The notes: a model not told the origin generated them from the sequence alone. DNA of 64,000 nucleotides from Dipteris shenzhenensis (GCA_047967505.1 CM106538.1); one strand, 5' to 3'. Positions 44,501-59,500 are shown, numbered from the stretch's first letter. Numbers and translations are program-made.

Positions 44501-47500
44501 AGATAAGGCATCCTCTCCGTTTAAATGTGCAATGTACTTGCCATCACAATCAATCAAGTTCAGTTGTCGCCACACCCTTGTCTCCATCACTCTCACTCCT
44601 CACACTCTCTCGCCCCTCTATCCTCGACAGAGTTGGGAGGAAAGGCGATCCCGTGTGATACGAAGAAACCTTGGCTGCCTTGCAGCTTCCTTCTCCAAGT
44701 CCCAACTAATTACCTTTGCTAACTCAGCTATACAACCGATGGATTCCTTGATCCATGAAGATATAAACCAAATCACTCACAAGGCTCCTCATTACTGTTG
44801 TCATCTGCATCTTCGGCATCTTTGCCCCGTCATTGCCTTGTTGCTTGGGCTGCATCTTGCGGCTGCTATCACTATAAGGCCTGATCATTGAGCAATAGCT
44901 TTTGAGAGCAAGATAAACAAAAAGAGGTCAATTAACATATTTATGAGTGGGACAATATTGGCAATCTTGCATGCCTTCAAAAAGTGGCATCATTACCTGT
45001 ATGGTAGCAAATGTAAAGTCAAGACAAACCACTAGAAATTCAGATACTTTCTTACACAACCCAAGTTGCCAGTGAAGCAAAAGAGGTGGCTAGCTTCAGG
45101 GTTGTCCTATGATTTTACAACAAGAGCAAAGAACGCAAAGTTGCATATGTCTTGTCCAAAATGTGGGCTTGCACATTTTCTGGTATCTGCACTATCTAGC
45201 AAGATTCAATACGTAATGTTTAGGGGGAGTATGTGCAAATTTTATTTCCAAAATATGGTTCAGTATGGGCAACAGAAAGGTTGCAACTAGTGCACAACAA
45301 TATTTGTTGAATACCCTACCCAAATTGGCCCCATGTCACTTGTAAGTGTTTTAAGCTTGCAGCCCGTTTGATCCTCTGTTGAGGCTTTACACTCAAGAGA
45401 ACAGTTTTAACACTTCTGATTTTCTTTCATAGGAAACACTTTTGAAATCAGAAAGTCATCTATAAATGTTGGGGAAAGCATATGTTATACTTTCAACATG
45501 ACACTTATGGAAATGGCCAGGTGTGCTCAAGCAATCTACAAAGCATATGTCCGAAGCTCATTTGCAATACTTTCAACATGACACTTATGGAAATGGCCAG
45601 GTGTGCTCAAGCAATCTACAAAGCATATGTCCGAAGCTCATTTGCAATAGCTGAGCAATGCTCAAGGAAGTTTCTCCTCCATCCTACTTTTTTTTTTAAT
45701 TATTGAGCCTTTTTTAAAGGGAAAACAGACCGTGTCAAGTTTTATATATCCATACCACAGAGAAGAAGTGCTAAAACAGACCATCCCTATCCCACAGTAG
45801 ACAAGGTGGCCTATAGTACCATCTGACTGCTTTTTCTTTTTAGAAAAAGTATAACACACATCAATCCCAAACATCTATACATTCTATTGCAGTTACCAAA
45901 TGAAACATAAAGACTAAGTGGCTCACTCATCTTTACCCCTGTATGGGAAAACTATATGTCAAGCTTTAAAGGTAATGGCCTATTCTACCATGTGACTTTT
46001 ATTTTTTTAACCCATTTTTCTAAGTTCTACTGTATTAACTAAATGAAACAATGAGGATTCAGTGCTTCACACTGACCTTCTCCACTGCATGGGTGTATTG
46101 TCCCTGCAGAACAACATCACTATTCTGCTGGTTTTCCTTCTGAGCTTTTAATTTGGACTCAAGTTCCTGCGCACATTCAACACATAGCCTTTACTGATCA
46201 ATTTACAAAAATATATTTGGTGCTCTTAGGACAGCCTGTCAAAACAGAAATTCCATATTCTGCTTTGTAAGTATTACTTTTAGATCATCCTCCCTAGACT
46301 TCAATGCTTGTTCCTTCAGATTCAGACTTTCCTCCCTGGCACTAGAATCTGCATTTCTCCCTTTCCACTCAAGCAATGATGTCTCCAACTGCTGCTCCTG
46401 TTTAAGATTGAAAATAACTTTGATTAACCCCTTGTCTAAATAATAATAAATAGGAAATATATAGGCATAGAATTGAAATAATGGGGTATGAAGGAGTGCT
46501 GTATAGCATTTTCACGCATATTAATGGGTCATGGTAGCCAACACTAAGAAATTGATTGTACAGATGGATTTACCTTTGAGATAAGCTCCTTCTCCTTCTC
46601 GTTCAGGAACTTTTGCTGCTGAGAGATATGATTAAAAAGCATTTGCAACTTTTGCTGTGATGCATCAAGTTTGTGTCGTAAAAGCTCGATCTTAGCCGAG
46701 GCTTGGTCTAGGTTCATCATATGATCAATCATTCGTGCTCCTGCTCTTTCAATCTCATGCTGAAGGCTCTTCTATATTTTTGAAGACAAAAATATGTCAG
46801 TCCTCTGAGGAGAGAATCCCTAATCACCCCCATTCTCGACATCGCTAGGCATGCTCAATTATGAAACAGAAATTTGAACTGACATAGGAACTAAAATTTC
46901 AAATCCTGAATGTTACTATATTGAAAATCTTGTGAATTTCCAAGCTCATTAAAAAATGACACTGATAGACATCTGAAATCTGAATGAACTCAACATTTAG
47001 GTTGGAAATTATTTGCAAGTTCGAGTACCTAGCACAGGGATTGCTCTTGGAGGACGAGGAGTAGCCATAGATGCCTAAGACGGGCCCCTAGCTCCTTGAT
47101 CCCCTCCTCATCTCGAAAACACACCCAACCCCATGCTTAGGTTTGGAGGCCAAACCTCTACTCTTATTCATGGTTCCCTGAACCACTTCACAATCCTCAC
47201 AGAGAATGACGCACGCCTTCTAGAGAGGAGGAGGATGTTGATGCAGATTGCAAGGTTGTTGGAAACCCCATTGAGACCTACATGATGAGATCAGGGGCTC
47301 AATCAAGGGGTAACTGATGATATTTCCAGATCCTTCAACTCACACACCCCAGGGCCCAAAGATGGTTGATCATACTCCCATAATTTGCAGCCTCTTGTTC
47401 AACCTTCAATTTGGAGCTAACATGCCTTGTCACCATAGTTCTTCCCTTCTCCGGTACAGGTTTTCCTTTCTTCTCAATTTATTTCAAGCGTGGCCTTGCT

Positions 47501-50500
47501 TTTTGCACCCAATGTGCGACTGCATCAACTACTAAATCAGGTAGGACCTTCCAACAATATTAATGTTACGCTCTAGCCGAGGTAGCATGACCTCGGAAGA
47601 ATCAGTCGACATTTCCCTTAAAGGATCTATGTTTGTAATTATTTGTTTGCGCTTCATGTAGAAGATCGGGAGGGAATTAATGTCAAGGTCCTAGGTGAGG
47701 GTTGATAGCACCAAACTAGGTGGATCTAAGGCTAAGGGCCTAATGCAAGGAATGTGCCTAGGGGCAAAGGATTTTAATGCATCCCAAGAGAGGGGTGAAA
47801 TGTTGCATTAGGAAGGCCTTGTGATGATGACATGTGGCATCTAGATCCATCTAGGGAGATGGGGCCTGTTGAAGCTAGAGAGAGAAGAGAATGCGATTTT
47901 TCACGTATGATGTTTCTGATTCGAATTATCTGTCAGCTCGTAAGCTTCAGCAGGATTTGGTTGGGTGGATTAACTTCGGTGCTGCTCCCGTGATCTACAA
48001 TAGGAATAGTTGTATTGTGCTTTACATTTGGTATCAGAGCCCAAGGCTAGGAGTCAGAGAGGGATCGTATATGGGCATCCTCACCTGCACGGCGAAGGAC
48101 AATAACTTACAGAGAAATGCCCACTCTCGAATAAGCCCCCATAAGTAGAGCAAGTAATAGGCACATCATTTGTCTCCAACCATTCCATGGTATGGTTGCA
48201 TCAATCTGCTCGATCCTCCCTGCACTCCCCCTAAGGTGACTCACCAAGTCAACTTTCCTATCTTATGTCAGCTTTTTGAATGCTTTCCAAGCACACATAG
48301 AAGCTGCAGGGCTCCTCTCCCACCTTGACCACTACATATAGTAAGAAGCGCCAAGTGGTCTGTCATGCTCATCAAGTATATTGTCATTCCAAATGACAGG
48401 CTGCCTATCAGCTCCAAATTTGGCTTCAACAGTAGCAAGAATCAGTTCCAAAAAAACTCCTCCTTTGGCTTCAAACTACTCTCAACCCCCTCCCTTTCCT
48501 CAGCCCCCTTCCCTCCTTTGGCTTCAAACTACTCTCAACCCCCTTCCTAGCTCCTCCGTTCCCTTCGTTCTTCCTCATGATCTCAGCCCTTCCCCTTCCC
48601 TTAGTTCTCCCTACTCTACCCTTCTACTTTCCTTCCCTTAGTTCTCCCATAGGATACCTCTCCCCTTGGTTTCCCTCAGGCCTCCCATCTTCTGCCCCCC
48701 TTTTTCCAGCCTTTGCAAAAGGATGGATGGATCTTCTTTGTGTTTGTATTGGCTTTCTATCTTCTAATTGTCGAATGGATTCCCATGCAAGCCATCCTCA
48801 ACCAATTCCACCAGCCACGAAGATAGTCATTTTCTCAAAAGATGAGTGCTACATCTCAAAAAGGATGTGGAAGTGAAAAACTCCACCACTCTCTTTGCAC
48901 GCATCCATGGGGTCCCATCCTTCCACGTCATAGGCTAGCGACTAGATGCTTGTTGATCTTCCTCAAGACCTTGCCCCCTGCCTTTCAAATGTTTGTTTAT
49001 TTGGACGAGGCTTCTTCCACGTAGTTTTTGATTCTCTAGATGCTGCAAGCACAGTGTTACAGTTGAGTCCTTTGGCACTTCATTCCAGAAGGATCTTTCT
49101 CACTCCTTTCACCATGGGTTTTGCCCTGCTAGAGGGAAACATAGAGGTTAACTCAATTTCATCAGATTCGTAAGTCTTCCTTAGGTTTCCCATCATCTTC
49201 TCACCATGATTGGAACATCATTTAGGCTAGTCATAGAGATTCCCTCCCTTCCTAGGTTTGCCTTCTTCTGAAGCGGAGGCGACGTGGAGTTCCATAGTTA
49301 GGGTCATTGTTTCTGATCCTATATGACCATATTATGATGCAGTGCCCTAATGGTTCTTTATTTCCGTAGAGAGTTGAGATAGCAAGCATACAAGATCACT
49401 GTTGGATTTGTAGGCCCTTTGGGTATTTGCTAGAGATTGCCTAAAGAAAAAGAAGAGGCTTTCTGGTTTGGCCCCTATACATCCTCAATAGAGAGCTCAT
49501 TTAGCACCTTCTACACGTCCGACACCAGCTGTGCAACCACTACATGTCGCTTCAGCTACTCCTCTTGCACCGCTTGCCCCTTGGTGGGTGACACTTAGAG
49601 TTGTTGCTTCTCTTCCAACTATAGATCAGAAGGGTACTTCTCTTACCTATGACTCTGCACCTATCAGGGCTATTGATATACCTTTGTAAGACTAGAATAT
49701 ATCCAATCATACAAAATTCAAGTTCTGGTTGCGGCCGTGTAGTGATGCCCATGAGCCTAATCATGTCATAGCCAGTGACGCCCCAACCCAGCCTTGGACA
49801 AGGCAATTCATGTGGTTACTTCAGATCCTCTCCTAGGCCTTGGTCCCTTCTGTGAGCAGCCCTCTTCCTCTTCGGTGATTCTTCTCCTTTGATTGATTGA
49901 GGGAGGGTATGTCTCTTGTTCCTTCTTCATCCTTGCAGATAGGTATTTTAGGCACTCCGGCACTGTTCTTAACTCAAAGGAACTCTCTCTTTCTGTTTTG
50001 ATCTTGGAGGAATGGAGTTTACACCCTCTATCTTTGGAGATGCAATTCTTGATATGCCTATCAACAGGGCGTCCTCATCCACAAGTGTGGGGGCTCACTC
50101 CCTTGTGGATTTCCCTCCTCTCCGTTATTCAAGGAGAACCTCTACCCAAGAGGGAGTTGTTTCCGCCACTAGGTTGGGTACGGTGTTCCACCCTCCTTCC
50201 TCTAGTCCATGAGTATTGTTAGCTTAACATACAGAGCCTTGGTGGTGTGCCTCATGGCCATCGAAGGCAACTGATTCGTAATTCAGCTCCGCCCAAGTAT
50301 TACTGGGGGATCCATTGAAATTCTTTCTATTTAGGAACACAAACTAGAAGCTAGAGATTGCTCTAAGTTACGTAGACTGCCTTCACGTCGTATTTGTTGG
50401 TCTCTTATATTGGGCGCTAGAGGGGGAACATGCATTTCTATTTTGGATTTCTTTCTCCCCTTTCTCGTTAGACAGGGCATCATTCCACCCCCTACAGTGT

Positions 50501-53500
50501 AAGAGATTACAAAGATATGGTGTTGTACGCATAAAGTCAACCCTATGGTTGACCAGTAGTACTTGGGTACTATATATACCAAGTACTTGTATTGCTTCAT
50601 TTGAACATTTCTATTGGAGCTTTCTTGTGTGTGCACTCTTGCTCACTTATGTTCACAACATGTCTCCACTTTGTTCCTACATTTGGTATCAAAGCACTTC
50701 CGTCTCTAGAGCCCATTCCCGTGCTTGCATCCAGACTCTCGCCAGCTTGGTGCTCCAGTGCGCGTTCCTGGTTCTCACATTCAGCTCTCCAGCTTAAGTT
50801 TAAGGTAGCTTCAACAGTCCAACGGTTGTTTTTTGAACTTTTGAGGTCCGATTTCGACGTTTTTTTTAATTTCTGAGCTGCCCGCATACAAACAAACCTG
50901 TCCCGCACCATTTCAAGCAGGGGGGAAATTTTTTTGCTTTTTTGTCCGTACAATTGTACGGACGTCCGTACAGATCTATCCATACAGTTGCACGACAATG
51001 CTGGGAATCCGTGCGACTTGTCGAAAGGTGATTTCGAGTAGTTTTCGGCTGTTTTTCGACGTTTTTGCTCAGATCTGGACCCTTTTCAGCTCTAGCCTCT
51101 CCCGGGTCTGTTCCAACAGCTCCACGCGTCTCCATACTTCTCCAGGCTCTTCCCTACACGTGTATTGTATTCAGAAGTACTCCCGACAGCTTCATTCAGC
51201 TCCAAACAGCTCACTTCAGCTCCTTTGTCATCTCCACCTTGCCCACACAGCCAGTGGACTGTTTTGCAAGTGGTTCCGGCCAAGGTGTGCTTTCAGTAAG
51301 TGTTTTGAGCTGTGTATTTCGCTTTGGAGCTGTTTTTACAGCCCATACTCTTGCACTCTCAGGTGCATTTGCAGACACTCTGCATTGTTGGGTGCATTTG
51401 CAGTTACTTTACAATTGTCAATGCCTTTGAGCTTCGTTGGATGCATTTGAGCACTCGTGGGTGCGCTATTTCAGATTTGGGTTGTGCATTTTCAATTTGG
51501 GATTGCACTTCAGATTGCAACAGAGTGCAGCGATTGGTTGATGCCATTTTTGCAGTGATTGCATTGCGCAATCAGTGGCATTTCAGAGCAGCCAATCGTA
51601 CTTTGCATTTGCAACAAGTATTTGTTTGGGATTTGTAGGCACATTTGCAGCCAGTTGCACTTTTGGGACTTGCAATTCTTTTTTCAGGTACATTTGCACT
51701 TGTGGGTATCCCATTTTGCATCATGTCGACTCTTTCCGACAGTTTTGGCAATTTATCCAAGGGTGACAAGCTAGATGGATTTATCCGAGGGTGACAAGCT
51801 AGATGGACCAAACTATGCCTTGTGGTCATTCATGCTTAAGAACATATTGGTTGGTAAGGGCTTATGGGATATTGTTAGTGGGGATGAGGTGAGGCCAACA
51901 GGCTCATCTACATCCAACACAGCTTCTTCGGGTCAGACTATAGGCAAACAACAGACTACTACAGCCCCTCCTGCTAGTCCCATAGCATCGACGAAGGAGC
52001 AGAAGAAGTTTGACCGCCGCAGTGCCCAAGCGATGTTTTTGATTGCCACAAATGTGAAGAGGCACATTATGACGACTATCAAGTCGTGCAAGGATGCAAA
52101 GGCAGCATGGGAAAGATTGGCAAACATGTATCATGTTAAGAATGAGGCAAGGACCATTGTCTTGACAAATCAGCTCAAGGATCTCGAGATGCAGGAAGGC
52201 CAAGCCATCACTGATCATATTGCCAAGATCACTGATCTACGTGATCAGCTCGCAAGTATTGATGAGAAAATAGAAGACAAGAAGCTCATCTCTATTCTCT
52301 CAATAGCTTAGTGCCCCCTCATATGGCACATTCGTCACTCTCATTCGATGAGTTAGTTGAGCTTTTGTTGCAGGAAGAGGAGAGATGCTCAATTCGATGG
52401 GTTAGTTGATCTTTTGTTGCAAGAAGAGGAGAGATGCTCAAATTTTGCCAAAGCCTCTCGTCAGGGTGAGCAAGCGCTTGCCATGGGTGAAAAGGGCAAA
52501 TTTCAGAAAATGTTTGAGCCAAAACACAGCCATACAACTCAGCCCAAGGAGAGGAATGCAAGCAATTCAAGCAAAAATCAAAAAAAGGACAAATGCATTT
52601 ATTGCAAGAAGCCATGGCATTACATCACAGAGTGTCAAAAAAGGATTGCCAATGAAAAGAAGAGGCAAAGGGACAGCTCTAGCAGTAATTTTGTTGCCCC
52701 CACTGAAACTCGTGCTTCAAATGCACATGGTGAAGCTCATCTTGCCCAAGGTGAAAGAGATTTTGTGTTTGCTGCATTTAATGAGAAGATGGATGCCAGG
52801 GGGGATTTAAATGCTGAAAATCAATCAAGGGATGCTTCCCTTGTTGCAAGTGATACATGGTATATCGACAGTGGTGCTACTAAGCACATGACTCCTCACC
52901 AAGAGTGGTTTGAGAGCATCACACATGTTCATGGCAGACAGGTTACGTGTACCAATGATGCTTCTGAAGACATCATCGGAGTTGGGCACATTCCTATTCA
53001 GCTTGATAATGGGAAAGTTAAGTATATCCGAGATGTTTGATATGTTCCAGATTTGAGGCAAAATCTGATTTCAGTTTCAAACATTGCCCATGATCAACAT
53101 ATGTTGGTCGAATTTCAAGATAACCAATGCAGGATCAAGGATCCAAAGAAAGGGTATGAGGTTGTAGCAACAGGCACATATGACAGAGGCTTATACAAGC
53201 TTGATGCTCAGCCTTATGATCAAAGGTATTGGCTGTAGCAAACACTTCCCAGGCTTGATTTATGGCATGCCAGGTTTGGACATATCCATCACAGGGCATT
53301 GTCCTACTTGTACAACAATAATATGACTCAAGGAATGCCAAAATTGCAGCAACCAGCAAATGAAGTGTGTGACGGGTGTACACTTGGCAAATTGCATCGC
53401 TTGCCATTCAGTAAACAAGGCAAGAATTGGATCAAGGCAACCAGAGTATTGCAGATAGTGCACAGTGATGTATGTGGCCCCATGACCATTCCCACGCATA

Positions 53501-56500
53501 GAGGAGCAAGGTACTTTGTGACCTTTATAGATGACTTCTCCAGGTTCACATGGCTTTTTCTCATGAAGGAAAAATCTGAGGTGTTCTCTTGGTTTCAGGA
53601 GTTCAAAGCTATGGTTGAGAACCAAACCAATTCTAGAATCGGAACACTCAACCCAGATAGAGGGGAAGAGTACGTGTCACATGCATTCCAGGAATTTTTT
53701 AAGCAACATGGGATTAAGCATCACTTGACATGCCCTTACACACCACAGCAGAAACCACTCCCTGAGAGAAAGAATCATGCTCTCATGGAGATGACGAGAT
53801 GCATGCTGAAATTCAGGAGAGTCTCAAAGGCTTTTTGGGGAGAAGCAATTGTGACAACCACTTACATTCAGAACAGATGCCCTACCAAAGCTTTGGTCAA
53901 TGCGACTCCATTTGAGGCTTTGTATGGCTTTAAGCCAAAGGTTAGTCATTTCAGAGTTTTTGGCTCAGTGGCATATGCTTTGGTTCCAGAAGCACATCGG
54001 ACAAAGCTTGATGACAAGAGTGTCAAATGCATTTTCGTGGGGTATAGCACTGAAAGCAGGGGATTTAGGTTTTATAATCCCGCTACCAGGAAGGTAATAA
54101 TCAGCAGAGATGTTCTCTTTACTGAGAATGAGTGCATGCAGCCTGCTAGAGCAGACTTGCCACCATACGATGACACCCCTTTGGACATCATCCAGTTTGA
54201 GGATGATGAGATGGAGTCTCTTGATGCTTCCCCTTCTATTTCTCATAGTTCATATGGCTTGCCACGTGTTGAGGATGACTCTCCCTCAAATCCACATGTT
54301 GAGGATGGCTCTCCCTCAAATGTTTCGGATTTGCAGCCAATTAATAAGAATAGACAGCGTCATGTTTGGAAACATTATCAACGTCGTGAGGCCACTAAAG
54401 ATGTTGATGCAGCCCCGAGTGATACAGCAGAGAAATGTATTCCACGTTTGGCAAGGTTGACCATTCAAGATGCTAAGGATCATACTACTTTGGGGAAAAC
54501 CAGGGCCAGCACTCAGAAAAATTTAAAAAAAGGTCAATTTTGCTTTGATGACCTCAGTGATGGAAGCTAAAAATGAGCCTCAGAGCTTCAAGGATGCTCA
54601 GCATAATCTGGCATGGCAGAAAGCTATGGAAGCTGAGATTAAATCCACTGAGAAGAATGCCACATGGTACTTGGTTGATATGCCCATTGGAAAAATGTGG
54701 TTGGCACCAAATGGATTTACAAGGTGAAATACCATTCAGATGGCACAGTTGAGAAATGCAAAGCCCATTTGGTTGCCAAGGGGTATGCACAAGAGAAGGG
54801 GATAGATTATGAGGAGACTTTTGCTCCAGTGGCCAAGATGACCACCATTCGTTATGTCATCTCTCTTGCTGCGTTTTATGGTTAGTCAGTGTACCAGGTG
54901 GTATGTCAAGACCGCTTTCCTCAATGGAGATCTTAAAGAGGAGGTCTATGTACATCAGCCCCAAGGTTTTGAGGTGAAGGGACAAGAGCACAAGGTATGC
55001 AAGCTCAAGAAGGCTCTATATGGGCTGAAGCAAGCACCTCGTGCGTGGTATCAAAAGATACATCAATTTTTGCTGTCCCAGGGCTTCGTAAACAGTCATA
55101 CAGAGCAAAATCTGTATGTTCTGCAGCAAAAATCAAAATTGGTCATGTTGGTACTATATGTGGATGACATCATACTCACTGGCAGTGATTTGCAGCAAAT
55201 TACAGAAGTGCAGTCCGCTTTATGTCACAACTTTGACATGACAGATTTGGGCCGATTGCATTATTGTCTTGGCATTGAGTTTTGGCAGACCCATGATGAG
55301 ATTTCTATGTCATAGACAAAGTATTCAAAGGGGTTGTTATAGAAATTTAAAATGGAGAACTGTAAGCCTATGGCTACTCCATTGGAAAAGGGACTCAAGC
55401 TGAGTAAGCATGATGCTGCTGAAAAGTTTGATGGCACTTTGTAGAGACAGTTGATTGGCAGTTTGATATATCTATGCTCCACACGGCTTGATATTGCCTA
55501 CGCCACAGGGCTTTTGAGCCAGTTCATGCATTGTCCCATGGCACTTTGTCTCTTCACTTGCGTTATGCTTCAGATTGTGATCTAAAGCTGAGTGGTTTCA
55601 TCGACTCAGATTGGTCAGGGGACATTGATGACAAACGGTCCACTACTCGCTATTGCTTCTCATTGGGTTCAACCTATATCTCATGGCTCAGTAAGAAGCA
55701 AGAGCGAGTCTCTCTTTCCTCCAATGAAGCAGAGTACAAAGCTGCAAATTCAGCCACTACGGAGTTGATGTGGTCAAGGAAGCTTTTGCATGACTTGCAT
55801 CATGCACAGGATGGCGAAGCAAACTCTATCTTCTGTGACAGCCAGAGTTGCATTGCCATAGCCAACAATCATGTCTTTCATGCTCGCATGAAACACATTG
55901 AAAATCATTATCATTATGTACGGGATTGTATTTATGATGGCTTCACTACTGTCCATCTGAGGACAATGTGGCGAATATCTTCACCAAAGCCCTATCAACA
56001 GATCTTTTCTTACGACATCGACATGGCTTGGGGATCAGAGACATTCTCACAATGTTAAGGGGGGTTGTGAAGTGATTCACAATCACATGTTTTTCATGTA
56101 CTCCCATAGGTTGCATATCCATCTGGATGAGTTTGTCCAACCCTGGTACTTTAGGTACTGCAGGGTACACCTCAGACGTTTCAAGGGTTCAGCCATATCT
56201 TTGAGGGGGGATTTGTAAGAGATTACAAAGATATGGTGTTGTAGGCATAAAGTCAACCCTATGGTTGACCAATAGTACTTGGGTACTATATATAGCAAGT
56301 ACTTATATTGTTTCATTTGAACATTTCTATTGGAGCTTTCTTATGTGTGCACTCTTGCTCACTTGTGTTCACAACCTGTCTCCACTTTGTTCCTACATAG
56401 AGGACAGTGGATCATTTTTTATTTGGGGACATAATGTTATGCTCCTCAATCTCTATGCTCCCAACTAAAGAGGGAATCGTGTCCTATTTTGCAAGAACTT

Positions 56501-59500
56501 CTCTCCTAGGCCCCCATTGTAGACTCATGGAAAATTGGAGGGAGCTTCAACATGATGAAGTTACGTTCAAAATCTAGATAAAAAGAAAGAAAGAGAAGGT
56601 GGCATTCACTCATTGGAGAGAGCAACTTGGGATGCCTTCCTATTCCAATATAGTGGCAAAGATACTTGGATCGAACATAAGTTGCATATGCCTATCCATG
56701 AATGGGCGGGTAGATGTATGTTGATGATTAGGCATCAGACAAAGGTGGCTGGGTATGCATTGCATCAAGAGTTTCCACTTCTGATCACTTTCCAGTGGTT
56801 CTCATGAGTTTTTGTCTTAGGCAAGACGACACTGTGCTAGTATCAGATTTCCAGATGCATTGTATGCTGAGGATGTTTTGCATATTTGGGTGTCTCATTT
56901 GCAGGTTAGAGTGTCATCTCCTTCACATGTGGCAACAACCCTATCTGGTGTTAGTGATTTTTATCATACTCTTGCTAATACCAAGAGACATGAGATCCTC
57001 ATGCAAGAGATGGAGCCTCGTTAATAATTAGTAGCCCTACAAAGAGGAGCAAAAAAGACCTAGCAGCAAGGGCTCATATGCAGATTTTGCTAGATCGGAG
57101 AGCATAGTATGCCTTTCATGCATGGGAATCCTTCTGAATTTAGGTGGAAGGAAGAGTTAATAAACACTTTTTCTCTACTCGTGACCTAAGTTATGGTAGA
57201 GATACTTATTGACTTTGATAAGGTTTTGTAGACAGATCCAGATGCCATCATGCGAATAGCTACAAATTTTTATGCCTCCCTTCTTTCTACAGATCTTGAG
57301 TGCCAAAGATGATGTCAAACATAGAGTTTTGCAAAGTATTCCAATATTGGTGAAACCACATATGACAGTTTGACTTAATGCTCTTTTCACCAATCTGAAA
57401 TTCAAGACTCATGAGGGCGGACTGACACTTTCCTTTTTGCAACATGATTAGGGACCATGTTACCTCCGCCCTGCAGAGCATTTGGGACTGTGGTACTATG
57501 TGTGATTCACTTACAGAGATCTCATTCACCTTATCCCAAAGGGAGGTTGCAGAAATTCATATCCCAATGGAGACCCATCAATCTATGGGGCACCTTTTAT
57601 AAGATTTTGGCCATAGCTATTAGTTTGCTTTTACAGCCTATTCTTCAAATCTTATGCACCATACGCAAACGGGCTTGGTTTTTGGTGAAGCATTTTTTAT
57701 TTTTCTTCTCTTGTTGAGAGGCTTCACATTGGGCTATGCATAGTGGCTATATCTTGCCATTCAACTCTTGGATTTCGAAAAGACTTACAAAGTAGATGGG
57801 GATTTTCGGACGTCCCTTGCCCGCTTTGGATTCTCAAATGCGTAGATCCGAGGGGTTTCCTCCTTATACAAATCAGCCCACAGCCTAGTTCTTATCAGAG
57901 GGGAAAGGGAAGAGAGATTTCAGATACCTAGCTCAGTTTGCCGGGGTTGTCCTCTTGCCCCCTTCTTATATTTATTTGTGGCTAGAGCAATCGGCACATT
58001 TTTCAGATCCCAAAATGAACATTATTGGGCTGAGACTTCCTCTGAAATAGGATGAGGTGCTACTGGATAGCGAGCTGGCTCATGATACTGCTATTTTTGG
58101 GATGCCACTACATGGAATCCCAAATCCTTCAGGAGATAGATAGGCAGTTGATCGTGTGGAATGACAATATACTTGATGACCATGGTAGAACACTTGGTAG
58201 CTCTCGTTATATGCAGTCATCTAGATAGAAGAGAGGTTTCACCTCCTCTGATGGGTCATGGAAGGTTTTCAAAACACTTCCAGATAATTGTAAACTCCGA
58301 TTAGTAAGTCACCTCATAGGAAATGAAATGAGAATTCAGCAGATTGATGCAGCCATACCCATCGATTGGGTTCATTGGTGACAGGCCTTGCTCTCAGTCT
58401 ACTTGGCTAGAGGCATTTACAAGAACAGGGATCCCAATTTAGGTCATGGCATTACGACAATCCGACAAGGATGCCTTGATCTTTGATGTTCATTATGGGG
58501 ATGGGCTATCCAAGTCTATGGATGGTATACTTAGGCATATGGTCATTTTGGGGATAGGCTATCCAAGTCTATGGTATACTTAGGCATATTCCTTTTCAGC
58601 CTGGTAGGGTTGTAGGTCATCTGGAGTAGTGTTTTTTGGTAGGTGACACTTGGCTAGGGGCAAGAACATTACGCCGATCGGACAGAGATGCCTTGATCTT
58701 TGATGTTCATTCTAGGGACGGGCTATCCAAGTCTATGGATGGTATACTTGGGTATATTCCTTTTCAGCCTGTTAGGGTTGTGGGTCATGTGGAGCAGTGT
58801 TTATTGGCTTCAAGATGGTATCTAGACCCTCACCTAAATCACATTCCCTTGGGTTCCTGGAGGCTTTGTCTCTATGGAGGTGTCCCCATAAGTTATTTGT
58901 AGTGGGACCTTAAGAAGTAGAAATGGATTGATGCAGGGCAGGCACCGAGAGAAGAGTCTCCCCTTCTTTCGCTACATGGTCAATAATGCCAGGAAGTTTC
59001 AGCTCACCCCTTAGAGGCTGACAGCCCACCAGAGCTCCTCATAGGGAGAATTTTCAGATTTTTGATGCCTTACAAACATCCTTCTGGAAGTGACTCTAGA
59101 AATCGCTCAAGAATAGAAAAATCACTCTTTTCTTTTGGCTTTCTGTTCATGGCGGGATTGTAGTGAACCAGTGCAGGTCTAGGTTTGGGCAAATTCTGCT
59201 TGGATAGCAAACAAGCATCAATCATGTAAAAGGGGATTGCTAGATTATTGAGCAATTTCATGCCTTCTCCCTTCTTCACGACCTCGGGCTTTCTCTTTCC
59301 GGGCCTCAAGTATTCTATAAGAGAAATGACTCTTCTCTGGACGATGTCCCTAGCTGTCCTTATAGACATGCACATGCCTCTACAACTACTTTATGGGAGA
59401 TTCTAGCGTAGGTTTGGGCAAATTCTGCTTGGAAAGCAAACAAGCATCAATCATGTAGAAGGGGATTGCTAGGTTATTGAGCAATTTCATGCCTTCTCCC

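Larger units (their letters stand above)
50498..56397 (+). mobile_element. Ty1/copia LTR retrotransposon, nearly complete, degenerate pol
   Basis: A 5.9-kb element with 184-bp LTRs (TG...CA ends), primer-binding site, 1-kb leader, gag, protease, integrase, RT, RNase H (copia order) and polypurine tract. It is flanked by TACAG/TAGAG, a 5-bp target duplication with one change. LTRs differ at 8 of 184 positions by my count, about 95.7% identity, so insertion is moderately recent. In-frame stops at 52,311, 53,040, 53,238, 54,570, 54,893 and later prevent a full polyprotein. It sits in plus orientation within a LINE, inside an intron of the minus-strand coiled-coil gene. Confidence 0.95.
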
